NCBI GenBank assembly: GCA_012931725.1
Contig: CM022953.1
Location: forward strand, 25,728,355 to 25,792,354
DNA length: 64,000 nucleotides
Reading direction: 5' to 3'
DNA from: Litsea cubeba
Taxonomy: Eukaryota; Streptophyta; Magnoliopsida; Laurales; Lauraceae
The position numbers and the translations under genes were made by a program. Positions 1 through 11,789 of the stretch are shown one piece after another (position 1 is the first letter of the stretch; each line of letters begins with the position of its first letter). Below the pieces are notes generated by a model. The model made no database searches. It was not told the origin of the DNA and saw nothing but the letters and a program-made list of their open reading frames with translations.

Positions 1-1163
1 AGGAAATGAGACCATTGCCGAACTCCTGGAAGTCCGATTTCGGTCGGTCTCGTCCCTCCAAGACGACTTCTTTTCCTTCCGGGAGGCGTTGTCTTCACGT
101 GAGAAGCCGAAGCTCTCGCGAGCTCAGATCTCATCTTCTTCCTGTTCGATGAACCCATTCACCCTGGCCATGAGAGCTTCATTGAGGCCACGTGGTTTCG
201 AATCAAGTCCTTCCGAAGCTCGTTGCCCGGCAGCAGAGCTTGTTGGAAAGATTTGACCGTTACCTCTTTAGTGGCTTTTTTAACTTGGCTATAAATTGTC
301 CAGAATCTTTTGGCAAACTGAGTGATGCTCTCGTTCTGCCTCATTCTGAGAGCCATTGTATCAGCATCTGTTCTGGAGATGACCCTGTGCGCTTGAAACT
401 TCTCCAAGAAGGAGTTTCGGAGCTATCGCCGTTTAAAACTGATCCCTTCGGGAATGCGCAGAACCATCTCAGGGGTAGGTCTCCCAAACTGGAGAAAAAG
501 ACTATAGTTTAGGTGGCCGTTGTTGCCCCAAATCGACATCCTTTGAGTAAAGTGTCGAAGATGCACTGCGAGTCTGAGGCTCCGTCGTAGAGGACGAATC
601 TTGGGACGCTGAGCTTTTCGGGGAGGGGAAAGTCCCTTATCTTTTGAGAGAAAGGAGATGCTCCGAGATCTTCAGGGTCACAGGTGTCTAGCTGGTCTTG
701 GGTGAAACCGGCTACCTCCATGTTGCACAAAACCGTTTGCTTAACATGCTTGTCAAGCCATTCTCTCAGACCATCTCTGTATTCTGGTATGGTCTCCGAC
801 TTTCTCTTCGAGTGGTTGTTACTGGAGCTCTCATCATGAGCTCGGTCACGCTTCTTTGCGTTCAACATATGCCTTAGATCCGGCTCGGCTTGAGGGGCTT
901 GCTTGCTTCTGGGAGGTGGGTTTGTAGGTTTCGCCTTCTTCCAGAGCTGTTGAATCAGCTTATCCTTCTCTTGGATAACAAGGTTTTGGGCCCTGATATC
1001 CACAAGATAAGGATTGCCATCGTCATAGTCATGGTCAGCCTGGCAATGAGATTGGTGTGGTCCGTCTACCGTTGGAGATATGTCCCGCTTGTACCTCTGT
1101 TGTAGTAAAGGACCTTTTCCTCGGGAAGGCTCCCGTTGGAAATCGTTTTGGTGGGAAGGTGCA
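1..1163 (-). pseudogene. gag: gag remnant (3' portion) of host Ty3/gypsy retrotransposon
   Basis: This is the continuation of a minus-strand gag whose N-terminus lies at 31596-31809, beyond the inserted element. Reading leftward from 1158, the first 655 bases are open, with an acidic/basic linker and a YDGASD motif typical of the start of a retrotransposon gag domain. The frame is then lost at about 510. A second open piece at 159-407 carries the later gag motif (QNESITQFAKRFW). Further left, near 120-180, a frame reads ARVNGFIEQEEDE, a common sequence near the end of this domain. The gene is therefore broken by at least two frame changes. Gag would form the cytoplasmic particle that packages element RNA. 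The rest of the element lies outside the window. Family (Ty3/gypsy gag) is fairly sure, lineage is not. Confidence 0.75.
1159..1163. repeat. left target-site duplication of the giant Tat element
   Basis: GTGCA sits directly before the LTR start TGTTGACACC. The matching right copy at 31596-31600 is GTGCC, one mismatch. Removing one copy and the element makes the host gag frame continuous across the junction, which supports these limits. Confidence 0.75.
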
Positions 1164-2611
1164 TGTTGACACCAAAAATGTCACTTTGCCTTTTCAAGAT
1201 CCAAAGAGCTACATGAAGTCGCAACCTGCCATAAATAGGCAATGCTGCTTCCAAAAATCAAATCTTGTCAGAATCAAACAAAAACTGCAAGATTCTTCCA
1301 GACAGCCAAAAGAGGAGTACACAAGAAGTTTCGGGCCATTTAAAAATCATTTGGCCTAACTTCGATTCTCTGACAGCCGAAAAAGAGCTCTCGGCGACAA
1401 AAGCTCTCCGGGACCATGATTTCCAAGACAGAGCCTATGGATCATCTTAAAATGACTCCAATAGGTTCCCTGTCAAATTTCAAGTCAATCGGACATCGAT
1501 TGACCGCACATCAAACCGCGACATCTTCATCGCGACAAAAGCAAGTCTACAGGTGATAGGACCCCAAACGGCTTCAAAACTCAAACAAAAGCCTATGGTT
1601 GGTCTTATTTATTGCTCAGGAGGCTTCACACCAAATTTCAGGTCATTCCGACATCGTTTGGCCCAGTTTCAGCTTCTGACGGAAATCGGCAGCTGTGCGC
1701 GACAAAGTCTTCGGCTTTTCAGGAAATTGGAAACTTTGCAAAATAAAATGCAAGGATTCTCATCACGTTTCCTACAAAGAAATCAGGCCAATAAATGGTC
1801 AAAATGTCAAGGAAAAGTACAGAAGAAAAAAGAATAAAAAAAAAGCAAAACGGACGCAAAACGGGACACGAATGGGGGAAAACCCCCCCAGGGTCGCAGA
1901 CCCCTGCGACCCTGGGCCAGGGTCGCAGGCGACCTTGGACCCCGGGGTCGCCGGGAAAGCCCCGGAAACCCCGGTTTTCACCGTTTTTTCGCGATTCGAG
2001 GAGCCCAGCCTCTGGTACTTTCCAAAATTCATGCTTTGAGACACCAAGTCCTCTGACATCCGTCCAAAACACGGGTAAATCATCAAGAGTATCGAAGACA
2101 ATATTGATCGCCACCCGGTCAACCAAAAAAAAGTGTGCTTTCTACCCGACCGATCGAGAAATCGACAGGACAGATGGCACCGACCCGCTGTTGGCAACAA
2201 ACACCTGAAATTACATGATCATCTGATGTCGATCTACATGAAGATCCATCGATGATCATCAACAGAAGAATCTCAAAAGACGTGGCACGGCCCGCGACTC
2301 TTCAGCTGCTCGGCGACCACTTAATGCGATTAATTGACTAGCTTTATTACAGTCATTAATCCATTTCTTTGGACGGCCCAATCAGAAGCAAGCATTCGGG
2401 AGTTACAAGTCAAGAGATTCATGGCATTTAACCCATGAAACTCCTCCCATCATGGCGATTAAAGGCGATTAAATGCCCTCAATCTCCTCCGGCCAATCAG
2501 AAGCCAAGAAAAAGGAGTTACAAAATAAACAATTCAATTTTGTAACTCCTCTCATTATGCGGCTTAATGACAATAAAAGCCCATAAACCCACCTAAAAGG
2601 CTACCTAAAAG

Positions 2612-2621
2612 CCTATAAATA
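2612..2621 (+). promoter_or_regulatory. LTR TATA box
   Basis: CCTATAAATAGGAGGGC is a good plant TATA box, in sense orientation, about 1.45 kb into the LTR. It would place the U3/R border near 2640-2650. The same sequence occurs in the 3' LTR at about 30727. Confidence 0.7.
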
Positions 2622-3114
2622 GGAGGGCTCTCCAAGAAGAAAGGAAACACACAACGAACACCAACAGACAGCAGACAAAAATCCAGAGAAAGGAAAAAGA
2701 GAGAAAACTCTGCGGAAATTCTACACCGGCCACCGCAACAAGGTGACAAAAGTCCCTTGGGGGGTACCCCCCCCCAAGGTCCTTGCCTTCTCCTCCTGCC
2801 TCCAATGGCTTAGATATGGCTTTTTAGCCCGTCTACTCGGCTTTTTATTGGATATAGGACCTTCCTTTGGTCTTTGTCCTTTAAAAACCCGAGGTTATAG
2901 CCAAGCCAAGTGAATCAATAGCATCCTCTGTTCTCATCTGCATGGATGATGGCGAAGCCCACATATGGCTTGCGACCGTCAATCTAAACGAGTCCCCCAC
3001 AATCTCTTGAGAAGTTAGATCCTCTTTTTCTTGCTTTTCATTGTAGTTTGTATTTTTTTAAAAGAGACAAAAAAAATCACAACTCTTGTCTTTCATTATT
3101 GATAAGGATTGTAA

Positions 3115-3205
3115 ATCGGCTATAAACGCCAAAAAATCGGCTATAAACGCCAAAATCGGCTATAAACGCCAAAATCGGCTATAAATGCCAAAAAAATCGC
3201 CTTTC
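3115..3205 (+). repeat. CGGCTATAAAYGCC minisatellite in LTR
   Basis: Four direct units of CGGCTATAAACGCCA (the last with ATGCC), spaced by short A runs, followed by a degenerate unit. The same unit forms a longer array at 22735-23110 near the 3' end of the same element, and recurs at 31229-31318 and, inverted, at 40040-40150 and 48585-48730. Confidence 0.85.
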
Positions 3206-3476
3206 ACGGCAAATCAAGAAAATGTCTCTTTTCTTAAATATATGTGCAATGGAAAACTTGAAAGAAGTTGATTTCCTTTTTACTTGTGAAGGTTGATCTC
3301 CGGATCACCATTTGCAATTCCAAGTAAAAAATAGAAAATCTGGCACACCCACAAAAAAAGAAATGTTGATGCACGCCCCCCTTTTGCCCCCCGGTTACGA
3401 AAGGGTCGGAACCAAACGGACTCCCACTCCGCCGACCTCGGTAGGAACCCCGGGCATCCGGGAGCGCGGTCCATCA

Positions 3477-3500
3477 AGCTGGCACACCCGGTGGGACTCG
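3477..3500 (+). other. candidate primer-binding region
   Basis: The sequence right after the LTR (AGCTGGCACACCCGGTGGGA) is where reverse transcription would be primed. TGGCACACCCGGTGGGAC resembles the form of plant gypsy primer sites. I cannot name the tRNA without matching its 3' end. Confidence 0.4.
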
Positions 3501-3719
3501 TTTATTTGAGAACACGATGCTAGAAATGAAATATTTGCATATCATATATTTTGCTCTATGCTTATATTTCTTTTCTCGATTCCTTGGCTACTTTATAATT
3601 GGTGGCCTATGTTGAATTCCGCATAATAAAAAATGAGATGAGATTTTTTGTTTGGAAATTTCTAATTCTTTGAATTTATTTCCACTCTTTCTCTTTTCAA
3701 AAAAAAAAAAAAAAATCAG

Positions 3720-4390
3720 ATTTTTCATTTTTGGATTCAAAATTGAGAAACTTTGATCCTTTCCCTTCTGGGCACTGGCGCTCGCGGAAATCGCCGAGAC
3801 CGTGTTCGGATCGGGGGTTGGGCCATTGTTTCTCTTCGATGAGTTCATTAAAAATCTAAAAAAAAAAAGGAAAAAAAAATATATATATATATAAAAAAGT
3901 AAAAAAATTTTAGATTTCTCAATTTGGATTCAAAATTGAGAAACTTTGATCCTTTCCCTTCTGGGCACTGGCGCTCGCGGAAATCGCCGAGACCGTGTTC
4001 GGATCGGGGGTTGGGCCATTGTTTCTCTTCGATGAGTTCATTAAAAAATATATATATATATATGAAAAAAAAAAGTAAAAAATTTTTAGATTTCTCAATT
4101 TGGATTCAAAATTGAGAAACTTTGATCCTTTTCCTTCTGGGCACTGGCGCTCGCGGAAATCGCCGAGACCGTGTTCGGATCAGGGGTTGGGCCATTGTTT
4201 CTCTTCGATGAGTTCATTAAAAAAATATATATATATGAAAAAAAAAGTAAAAAAAAATTTTTTTAGATTTCTCAATTTGGATTCAAAATTGAGAAACCTT
4301 GATCCGTTCCTATCGTTCATCGCGCTTGCAGAAATGTTGAGCCTGTTCGACTAAGGTTTTGGGCCATTGTTTCTCTTCGATGAATTCATA
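3720..4390 (+). repeat. tandem array in Tat leader (about 175-195 bp units)
   Basis: Each unit contains GGATTCAAAATTGAGAAAC, then CACTGGCGCTCGCGGAAATC, then TTGTTTCTCTTCGATGAGTT, then an A/T-rich spacer with (AT)n. Unit starts are near 3732, 3925 and 4101, with a diverged unit near 4275. Two shorter relatives lie near 4880-4960 and 5010-5110. The array is untranslated leader sequence between LTR and first ORF. Confidence 0.85.
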
Positions 4391-4629
4391 AAATAAAATA
4401 AAAAAAATATATAAAAAAAAAGACATAGACCACTAAGGTTAAACCAACTGTGTTCTTTGATCATGGTTGATTCAAAGAAAAGCCTTGTCCAGAGTGTGGA
4501 GACAGCTTGACTGTTCTAGGCAAGGGTCCTCCAAACGGGTTCATTAAGTAATCCTACCCTTACCTGGGGGCAATTCTATCAATCAAGATTTCATAAGACC
4601 GGGTTAGGAGGCCTATGTGTACTCTCTCG

Positions 4630-4850
4630 TCTTTTAAATAAATTTTTTTTTCAAAAATAAAATTTTTAAAAATAAAAATTTTAAAATAAAAAATAAAAAA
4701 TAAAAAATAAAATAAAATTCAAAAAAAAAATCTTAAAAAAAAAATAATAAAAAATAAATAAAAATAAAATAAAATAAAATATTTTTTTAAAAAAAAAAAA
4801 AAAAAAAAATCTTCAAAATCTTCAAAAAAAAAAAAAAAAAACTTCCGTCA
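4630..4850 (+). repeat. A/T low-complexity tract
   Basis: About 220 bases of nearly pure A and T (AAAATAAAATAAAA-type runs). No coding or regulatory content is recognised. Confidence 0.85.
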
Positions 4851-5516
4851 TTTTGGGTTTAGATTAGAGAAATCTTGGTCTTCTCCTTTCTGAGCACTGG
4901 CGCTCGCGGAAATCGCTGAGCCCGTGTTCAGATTGGAGTGCCTTTTGCTCTCTTTGATGAACCCGATATTGGCCTTTCAAAAAAAAAACTCGTCATTTTT
5001 AGATTCAGATCCGAGAAATCATGGTTCATTTCTTTCTGAGCACTGGCGCTCGCGGAAATCGCTGAGCCCGTGTTCAGATTGGAATACCATCTGCTCTCTT
5101 TGATGAATCCAATCTTGACCTTTCAAAACAGAGAATCTCATCTCATAGATGCGGTCTCAAAACATTTGTGTCTAGCGGTACTAGTACGCCCTTTCAGGGT
5201 CTACTGTATTGCGACCGGCACATCTGTAACTCCAACTTTATATTCTTCTTACCTCGAGCAAGCTCTGCTTCTCGATAAGTCGAATTTAAGTTCACAATTG
5301 CTTCTAGCAGTCACTGGGATGCCCATTCTGGGCTTACCATACCTGCGATCAGAACAATTGTACCCTCTATGGCATTTTGCCTTCCTCATATTGCTTGGGT
5401 CATCTACCTCGAGCAATTTGAAAAGACGAAACCATAGAACTTCCCATTTATGATCATTATATTCTTGTGATTACTAATGGATGTGGTCTTGTTTCAGAAA
5501 TTTTCGAAAACTAACA

Positions 5517-6634
5517 ATGGCAGCTTCACTAACCATTACTTTCGACGAAAACAAGCACCAACTCATGCTTCAACAGAAGCAAACCACGCGCACCTACAAG
5601 CGCCCCATCAGCTGCCGAAGTGTCAACTCCCTCGGCAACTCTGTGAACTCCGGGTCGACCTCGACTCCCCGGACTATCGTCTTTGGGACGCTGGGACCAG
5701 TCCCACTTCCTGAGGAACAAACTGCTCCCTCCAAGAAGCAGAAACTCGCCTCTCAACGTGTCACTACCGTGACACCAAAGGCGAGCACCAGAAGGCCTGA
5801 AGCCCGTGGCAGCCCCACGAAGCCTCAACCTGCAAACAACCAGGTCTACCCCAAGACTTGGTCCCCAAGACCTTCACCAAAACAGAGAAGGTCCCAAACA
5901 TCCACTAAGCCAGCATTCCTGGCCCCACTCAAGGAGAACCAATTCTATCCTCTTGCTTACATGAAAGAGGAGAGACCCATCTCCAACCTGACTCTCAAGT
6001 CATCCCAGCATGAGCCGGCTTGTTCCTACAAGCCCAAAATCAAGTCATGCATCACAAGGCCTCCACAAGCACTTCAAGTCTCCCACACTTCAAGTCTCTC
6101 CTAAATGGGTCGAAAAAGAAAGACCCAACCAAGTTGCTGCCGTCCATATGGTTGGAAAAACCAGAAGGCGCCAAAAATCAGCAACAAAAATCCATGTCCG
6201 ACGTCCAATGACCCGCAGCGTCTCAAGGACAAGAAGACATTCAGAAGAATCCCCTGCTCCTTCAAGCAAAGGACAGCAGAGTGATCCTTCCTCAAGCTCT
6301 TCTTCAAAAAGAATGAGCCCCAGCTCAGTCACCAGGACAGTTTCTTCGTTCGAATCACGAAGGATGAATGTCTTGGCTACAAATTCTGAGCCACCACCCC
6401 GCAATCCACCTCCAGAAGATGCGATCACCCGCATCCAGCAGTTGGAACAGGGCCAGCAGAGGATTGAAACTCTAATGGAAAACCTTATCCTCGCCTTCCA
6501 AAATCAGGCGAACAATGAACCTCCTCCGAATTCATCAAGACGACGAGGTAAATAGAGAAGAAAATGAGTCACGCGCCCTTACCAAAAAGGACGTAGACGG
6601 TATCCTCGCCAAAGCAAAAGAAGAGGATATACTC
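5517..6634 (+). pseudogene. upstream ORF / N-terminal gag extension of Tat element, frameshifted
   Basis: An ATG at 5517 follows a good 3' splice-like TGTTTCAG (about 5489-5498), so the leader may be spliced. The first frame (5517-6104) encodes a basic, Ser/Thr/Pro-rich protein with no recognised fold. The coding frame then shifts near 6010-6100 to one ending at 6555. That frame is also basic and Ser-rich and has a short heptad-like stretch (RIQQLEQGQQRIETLMENLI). A third frame continues to about 6634 (ALTKKDVDGILAKAKEED) before a stop, leading straight into gag. Tat/Ogre elements often have an ORF of unknown function upstream of gag; whether this was a separate protein or the gag N-terminus cannot be told here. 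No function is claimed. Confidence 0.55.
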
Positions 6635-6671
6635 AAATAGCATGGGATCAAGCCACCATATCCCTTATGGA

Positions 6672-8211
6672 ATGGACTCGGTCCCGTTCCCCACCAAATT
6701 CAAGCATCCTACTCTCCAAACATATACGGGGAAAGGATCAGCCAGACAGCACGTCATCCACTTCAAAGATCCTGACGGGAGCTATCGCGGATCAAGATGC
6801 ACTCAAGATCCGCCTCTTTGCAAGTACCCTAAAAGGTACGGCCTTCGATTGGTACTCCACTCTGCCGGAGGACTCAATCCAAAACTGGGCCATGCTAGAG
6901 ACACGCTTCCTGACTCACTTCAAAGGTGAGGATCATCCCGCTACTATGGCTCAGCTGTGCAGCCTAAAACAGGGGGAGAATGAGTCAACATATGACTTCA
7001 TTCACAAGTGGAAAGCAATGGCATACAAATGCTCTGATGTATTGCCACAAGCGTCGCTAGTCGACATCTGCCGAAACAACATGAGAGCCAGAATCCGCTC
7101 CATGATCATCGGCAACAAATCAAAAAACCTGGGAGAACTCCTAGAAGCTTCCATGGAAGCTGAAACGGTGATTAAAGACCTCAACAGTCAGAAATCATCA
7201 AGAAAAGAGCCAACCGCCATTGCAACCTCTAAACCAAAGAAGAAAGAGGTCCTCAATGTGCAGACCAAGCCAGCTCCTCAGCCATCAAAGAAAGCTGAAA
7301 ACAAAGCTGCTGGTAAGAGACCTGAACTCTCTGATGCCTTCAAAGAACGAGTAGAGAAGAAATACCCGTTTGATGAAGATGTTGATGAAATCTTCGGGGC
7401 TCTTGTGGCAAACGGCAAGCTCACCTTGCCTGAATCAAAAAGACCGGGTGATGTTGGCAAAACCAACGATCCTCGGTACTGTCCATACCACCAGATGATC
7501 TCGCATCCTCTCAATCAATGCTTCGTTGTGAGAGAGAAAATAAATGAGATGTGGAAAAACGGAGTCATCACCTTTGACAAAAACTATGGGTCTGCCTCCG
7601 TCAACATGGTGACATGTGGACAAACATCAAGATCACCGAAGAAGAAGATCACTACTTCCTTCAAGGTGATAAACTCGATCGAAGTGTCCGAGGAACTGGT
7701 TCCTTACCCGACACCAGACGGACAACCGATATGGGTACATCCCGATCTCCTGGAAGATGAAAATTGGGAGGTCGTGAAAATAAAGCCTACAGCTCGACAG
7801 CGAAGGCAGGCTAGGAAACATCTCCTTAAGCTCAAACGGCAAGAGAAGACCCAGCCAAAACTAGAGGTCAAAGAAAAGGCAGAGGCTTCCTCTACCGCTT
7901 CACTGGAGGCAACAAAAACATCCCTTCCAGAGACTTCAAAGGGGGTAAGGAAATTCACTCTCAGTGATTTCATGCCACCTCAATTCAAAGAAGCCATGCA
8001 GGAGGCATCATACTCTTGCAATTCGGTAGTTGGATTCTCCATTGATGGATACGAATCAAGCGACACCGATGATGGATTCGAATCCAACTACACAGATGAG
8101 TGGGAGGAGTCCCTTGAAACAGGAGAATATCTCTCCGATGAAGACTGGGTTCCTGAGTCTCATCTTATGCCAGTAATCTGGTATAACCCCCTACAGCCAC
8201 AAGGATCCTAG
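6672..8211 (+). pseudogene. gag: gag of giant Tat element (one frameshift, ends at in-frame TAG)
   Basis: Gag forms the particle that packages element RNA. The N-terminus from ATG 6672 (MDSVPFPTKFKHP) is in one frame and shifts near 6770-6780 into the long frame that runs to 8211. The core gag domain follows (LKGTAFDWYSTLPEDSIQNW, then RFLTHF), about residues 45-85 of that frame. A zinc-knuckle-like motif CPYHQMISHPLNQC lies at about 7480-7521; this Cys-His-His-Cys form is common in Tat gags. The tail is acidic and Ser/Glu-rich. The frame ends at TAG 8209-8211, but the same frame stays open downstream into the protease part, so this stop is either a recent nonsense change or a gag/pol separator. 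The length fits Tat gag. Confidence 0.8.
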
Positions 8212-10887
8212 TCTGATGATGAAGAAGTCCAAGAAGTTGTACAAGAAAATGCTGCTGAATCAGCACCTCTCATTACTCCAGTGGAAATCAACAATGTTGA
8301 ACCACAAAGAGATGATGAAGAAGAAGATCCGGCTCCCATGCCTGATCTTGAAGAATATGCAAGGATCTTGCAGCGACTCGCTCTAGAACAAGAGCAAGAA
8401 CGCGTCAACGAGCCTCCTCGCAATCCAGAGCCTGAAGACCACCAGGTACATCCTCCCTTAACTCCTGAAAATGGAGAAAATTGCTGGATAGACGATCCTC
8501 TCACATCCGAGGATGAGTCTGACTCCGATCAGGCAACGTCTCCCGTCAGAGCTTCCTGTAATGTGATAATTCGGGATTATAGCTCTTCCGAAGCATCGTC
8601 TGATGAGAGCACTTACACTCCGGCGACGCCTAGCAATGTATCTTCTGGAGCCACCTCGTCTCACGTGACTTTCACTGAGATGACACCCTCTCAGGTTTCT
8701 TCTCCTGAGACTGTGACTTCGAAGTTCACACCCTTCCTGACTGAAGAATTCCCAGCCATTGATGCTTGGGACGATGAATTAGTCAACGAAGAAGAAAGAT
8801 TGCTGGATGCTGTTCAGGACTTGTTCCCGGAAAATGCTCCATGCAACACAATCACTGAGGATGGTAACTCTGCTGCTGATACATCCTCAGCAAATGAAAA
8901 ACGACAGCCTCTTGATCCTGAAGACAATCTTCCAAACGAAGACCATTCTCAAGAAGCTCTCGAAGTTGGTAGAGGCACCCGCTCTGGCCGGGACTACCAC
9001 AAAAATTACAACCAATCTTCCTTTACATATGTAAATCCTTCGGGAAAAGATGTTGTAAGCGCCCCTAGTGGCAACAATGATGAACATGCAGGCCCTAAGG
9101 AGGCTTTCAAGTATGACTTGATTGAACACTTCAAGCACATACATGCACGTCTACACATCCTAGATTTGTTGCGAATGTCTCCGCACACTCGTGATAATCT
9201 CATCTCAGAATTACAAAAACTGAATGAGGATGTCGACAAACATGCCCCGCAAGTCCTCCAAATTGAAATGGATTACCGGGTCAAAAACTCAGAAGCCTCC
9301 TCAAAGGGAGAAAAGAAGAAAACTGAGGGATCATGCATTGAATGCCTCTCGGTTAAAAAAGCAGCCAGTGCAACCATCCCCTTCACAAAGGATGACCTCC
9401 TACTTGGCGAAACCAGGCATAACCGACCCCTGTACTTCACAGGGTATATCAAGGAAATGCCTATGCATAGAGTTCAGATCGACCCAGGTTCTGCACTCAA
9501 CCTTATCTCCACATCGGCTCTCGAAGAGTTGGGCATCCCACCCAGCAAACTGAGCCACACATCTGTATCTATCTTTGGATACGATGGGAGTACTCAAAGG
9601 CCTATCGGCAAAATCAGGTTCAAATTGCAGATAGGTGATCTTATCTCTGAGGTCACGGTGTATGCAATAAAGACCCCTTCATGCTACAACATCCTTCTCG
9701 GACGCCCTTGGATCCATGAGAATGGTGTTGTCCCTTCAACTCTACATCAATGCATCAAGTTTGTTGGCGACGACGGCATGATACATCGAGTCTTTGGGGA
9801 CAGAAAACCCTTCAAAGGTAAAGAAATCCACTTCGCAGACTCACAGATGTATGAAGGTGAAAAAGAAGAAGAGGAGAAGCATACAGCATCCTTTGCCGAA
9901 AATCTCCAGAAAGATAAAGGCAAAGCTCCTCAACAATCACCGGAAGAAAACAAACCATCCGGTAAATCTGAAGAGAGCACGCAAACTCCCTTCATCATCT
10001 CCCTCAAATCTTTAAAGCCTTTGGTCATCACAACTAAAGTGAAGAATGCAAAACAAAAGCCTGGGGGCAAATTTGTTGTCTCTTTCGTGTCTATCATGCA
10101 AGACACGGACTCGGATTCAGAGCCAGAAGACGACACATCGTCAAGCCGAGCTGACACTCAGCAAGTTCAGCCTGCTCTTACTCCAATGGAGACAACTTCT
10201 GACATAGAAGATCCTACGTCAGCTTCCTTCGTTGTTCCAGCAACTTCAGCAAAGGAAAAACCGATCTTCTTTCATAGATCGGATGCTTCTTCATCAAACT
10301 CCATGCTTGAACCTTTCCAAAATAAAGGTACGCCTCAACTATCCTTATACAGTTCTGTGGCACAAGCTATTATGAAGAAAATGGGCTATGACGCTCAAAA
10401 CCCAGTCGGTTTGGGAGAAGGACGCGGTATTCTCACGCCATTGGGGCCCGTCTTGACCAAAAGCCAGCTGGAAGATTGGAGACTCTACGGCTATGTAGAA
10501 AAGTCTTCACACGGGTTAGGGTATGATCCTGACACTCCCTTGAGACAGTTGACACAAAGGCTTAAAAGTCAATATACTGACCAAGCCTCAACATCTCAAA
10601 TCCATGAAGACATCGATCTCCCTGGATATCTCTTTGATGAGTCACCTGTCAAAGATCCAGGAAGCTCATCCAATTGGCACGATTTCTCCGAAAATGAAGA
10701 GGAGTTGTCCGATGGAACAGACGTGTGGACTTCTGACCCAGAAGAACCCTCATCTCCAAAAGAAGTAGCCTACTTCGGACTCGGTTTCAACAGGCGATTG
10801 GGATCATCTCATAGCAAGCCTTGGGAAAATTACCGATCAAGAAGACCCGTGGAAAGGAACAAAACCTTGGTCTGGAAATGCCCTTGA
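8212..10887 (+). pseudogene. pro: Tat protease region with G-patch segment
   Basis: This frame is in phase with gag, separated only by TAG 8209-8211; the first ATG is 8281. It has a long acidic linker, a basic GRGTRSGRDY motif (about 8962-8991), then the aspartic protease: the active-site loop IDPGSALNLIS at about 9478-9510 (Asp about residue 401 from 8281) and ILLGRPWIHE near 9690. About 230 residues later comes a G-patch-like stretch, IMKKMGYDAQNPVGLGEGRG (about 10369-10428), ending in TPLGP. G-patch segments are known next to protease in betaretroviruses and bind nucleic acid there; the role here is inferred. The frame is lost near 10775: the inverted copy at about 53140-53160 lacks one base present here, so the ending at 10887 is a frameshift artefact. 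Confidence 0.8.
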
Positions 10888-10990
10888 AACCCCAGAAGGT
10901 TCGTTGAGCTGGAAGCCTCCGAAAATATTGTGGAGGAACCACCTTCGAACCTTCCAACAGAAGATCCTGTTCAAAAGATAGACTTGGGAA
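10888..10990 (+). pseudogene. Tat pol linker before copia insertion
   Basis: This coding remnant between protease and RT is out of frame after the 10775 frameshift. It matches the reverse strand at about 52945-53050 in the inverted copy, where the frame reads through. It is cut at 10990/10996 by the copia element and resumes at 18593. Confidence 0.7.
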
Positions 10991-10995
10991 GACCA
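10991..10995. repeat. left target-site duplication of copia element
   Basis: GACCA before the LTR start TGTTGGATACC is repeated exactly at 18588-18592 after the LTR end TTCCAACA. The inverted Tat copy carries the uninterrupted equivalent site. Confidence 0.95.
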
Positions 10996-11654
10996 TGTTG
11001 GATACCACGATCACTGAGAGGGGGGGGGGGTGAATCAGTGATTTTTAAAAACAGGTCCAATTCAACAACAAAACAAGTCAAATCACACTATGACACCAGA
11101 TTTAACGTGGTTCACCGAAAGGCTACGTCCACGGTTCAAAGACTGTCCGAACACCAATCCGGGACAGATCTGAATCTTATTTAGTCGCACCAACGACAAA
11201 GAGCACCAACCCTTAGTTTCAGATAGCACCAACTATCTAGGAAGCACCGACTCCCTTGAGTTTCAGATAGCACCAACTATCTAGGAAGCACCGACTCCCT
11301 TTACAATTTATCTGCACCCACAGATAGGATCACCAAACCCTAAACACCAAGCACCAACTTGATGTAAGAACAGAATAGAAATAAACTCTGTCTACAGCCC
11401 TTCCCCTCTACAATTCTCTCTCTCTCAATCCCTTACAAATTGAATTTAAAAGCATAAACAGAGAGACACTTAACTCATGGACGAAACACCATCTTCTAGA
11501 GCACAATCCCGTCCATAATTGCTGTAGAAAGATGCAGCACAACAGCACACAGCAACAGCACCAGCACACAGCACACTCTACTCTCTTCTCTTCTCTCTTT
11601 TCCTCTTCTCTTCTGGTGTCCTCTTCTGATGTATTTATGAACGACCCAAGCATG

Positions 11655-11664
11655 CCTTTATATA
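11655..11664 (-). promoter_or_regulatory. TATA box in copia LTR
   Basis: On the minus strand the sequence is TATATAAAGGC. It lies downstream of the GGTCGACC palindrome cluster and is repeated at 18050-18059 in the other LTR, which is the one driving element transcription. Confidence 0.65.
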
Positions 11665-11789
11665 GGTTTTAATAACCCTTAATTGTATTCAAAACGGGCT
11701 ACAATTCGTTAGAAAGATTCCCAACGAAATAGATAACTGTGCTGAATTTTCGTGCAAAACTTCTAATTCTGCGCAACTCTGGTTCCCGT

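Larger units (their letters stand above)
1164..3476 (+). repeat. 5' LTR of the giant Tat element
   Basis: The 2313 bp LTR starts TG and ends CA. It matches 29275-31595 with only about two dozen scattered differences noted by eye, mostly single substitutions and 1 bp homopolymer changes, so the insertion is fairly young. It holds a TATA box at 2612-2621, a GC-rich block near 1880-1990 and a CGGCTATAAAYGCC minisatellite at 3115-3205. Confidence 0.92.

Noticed and set aside
1553..2208. Several 80-140 codon open frames on both strands in the LTR
   Set aside because: They repeat in both LTRs, overlap each other and show no domain; the GC-rich block gives stop-poor frames by chance.
5070..5453. 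A 127-codon frame in the Tat leader
   Set aside because: It begins within the leader repeat unit, has no recognised motif and precedes the likely splice acceptor; I treat it as untranslated leader.
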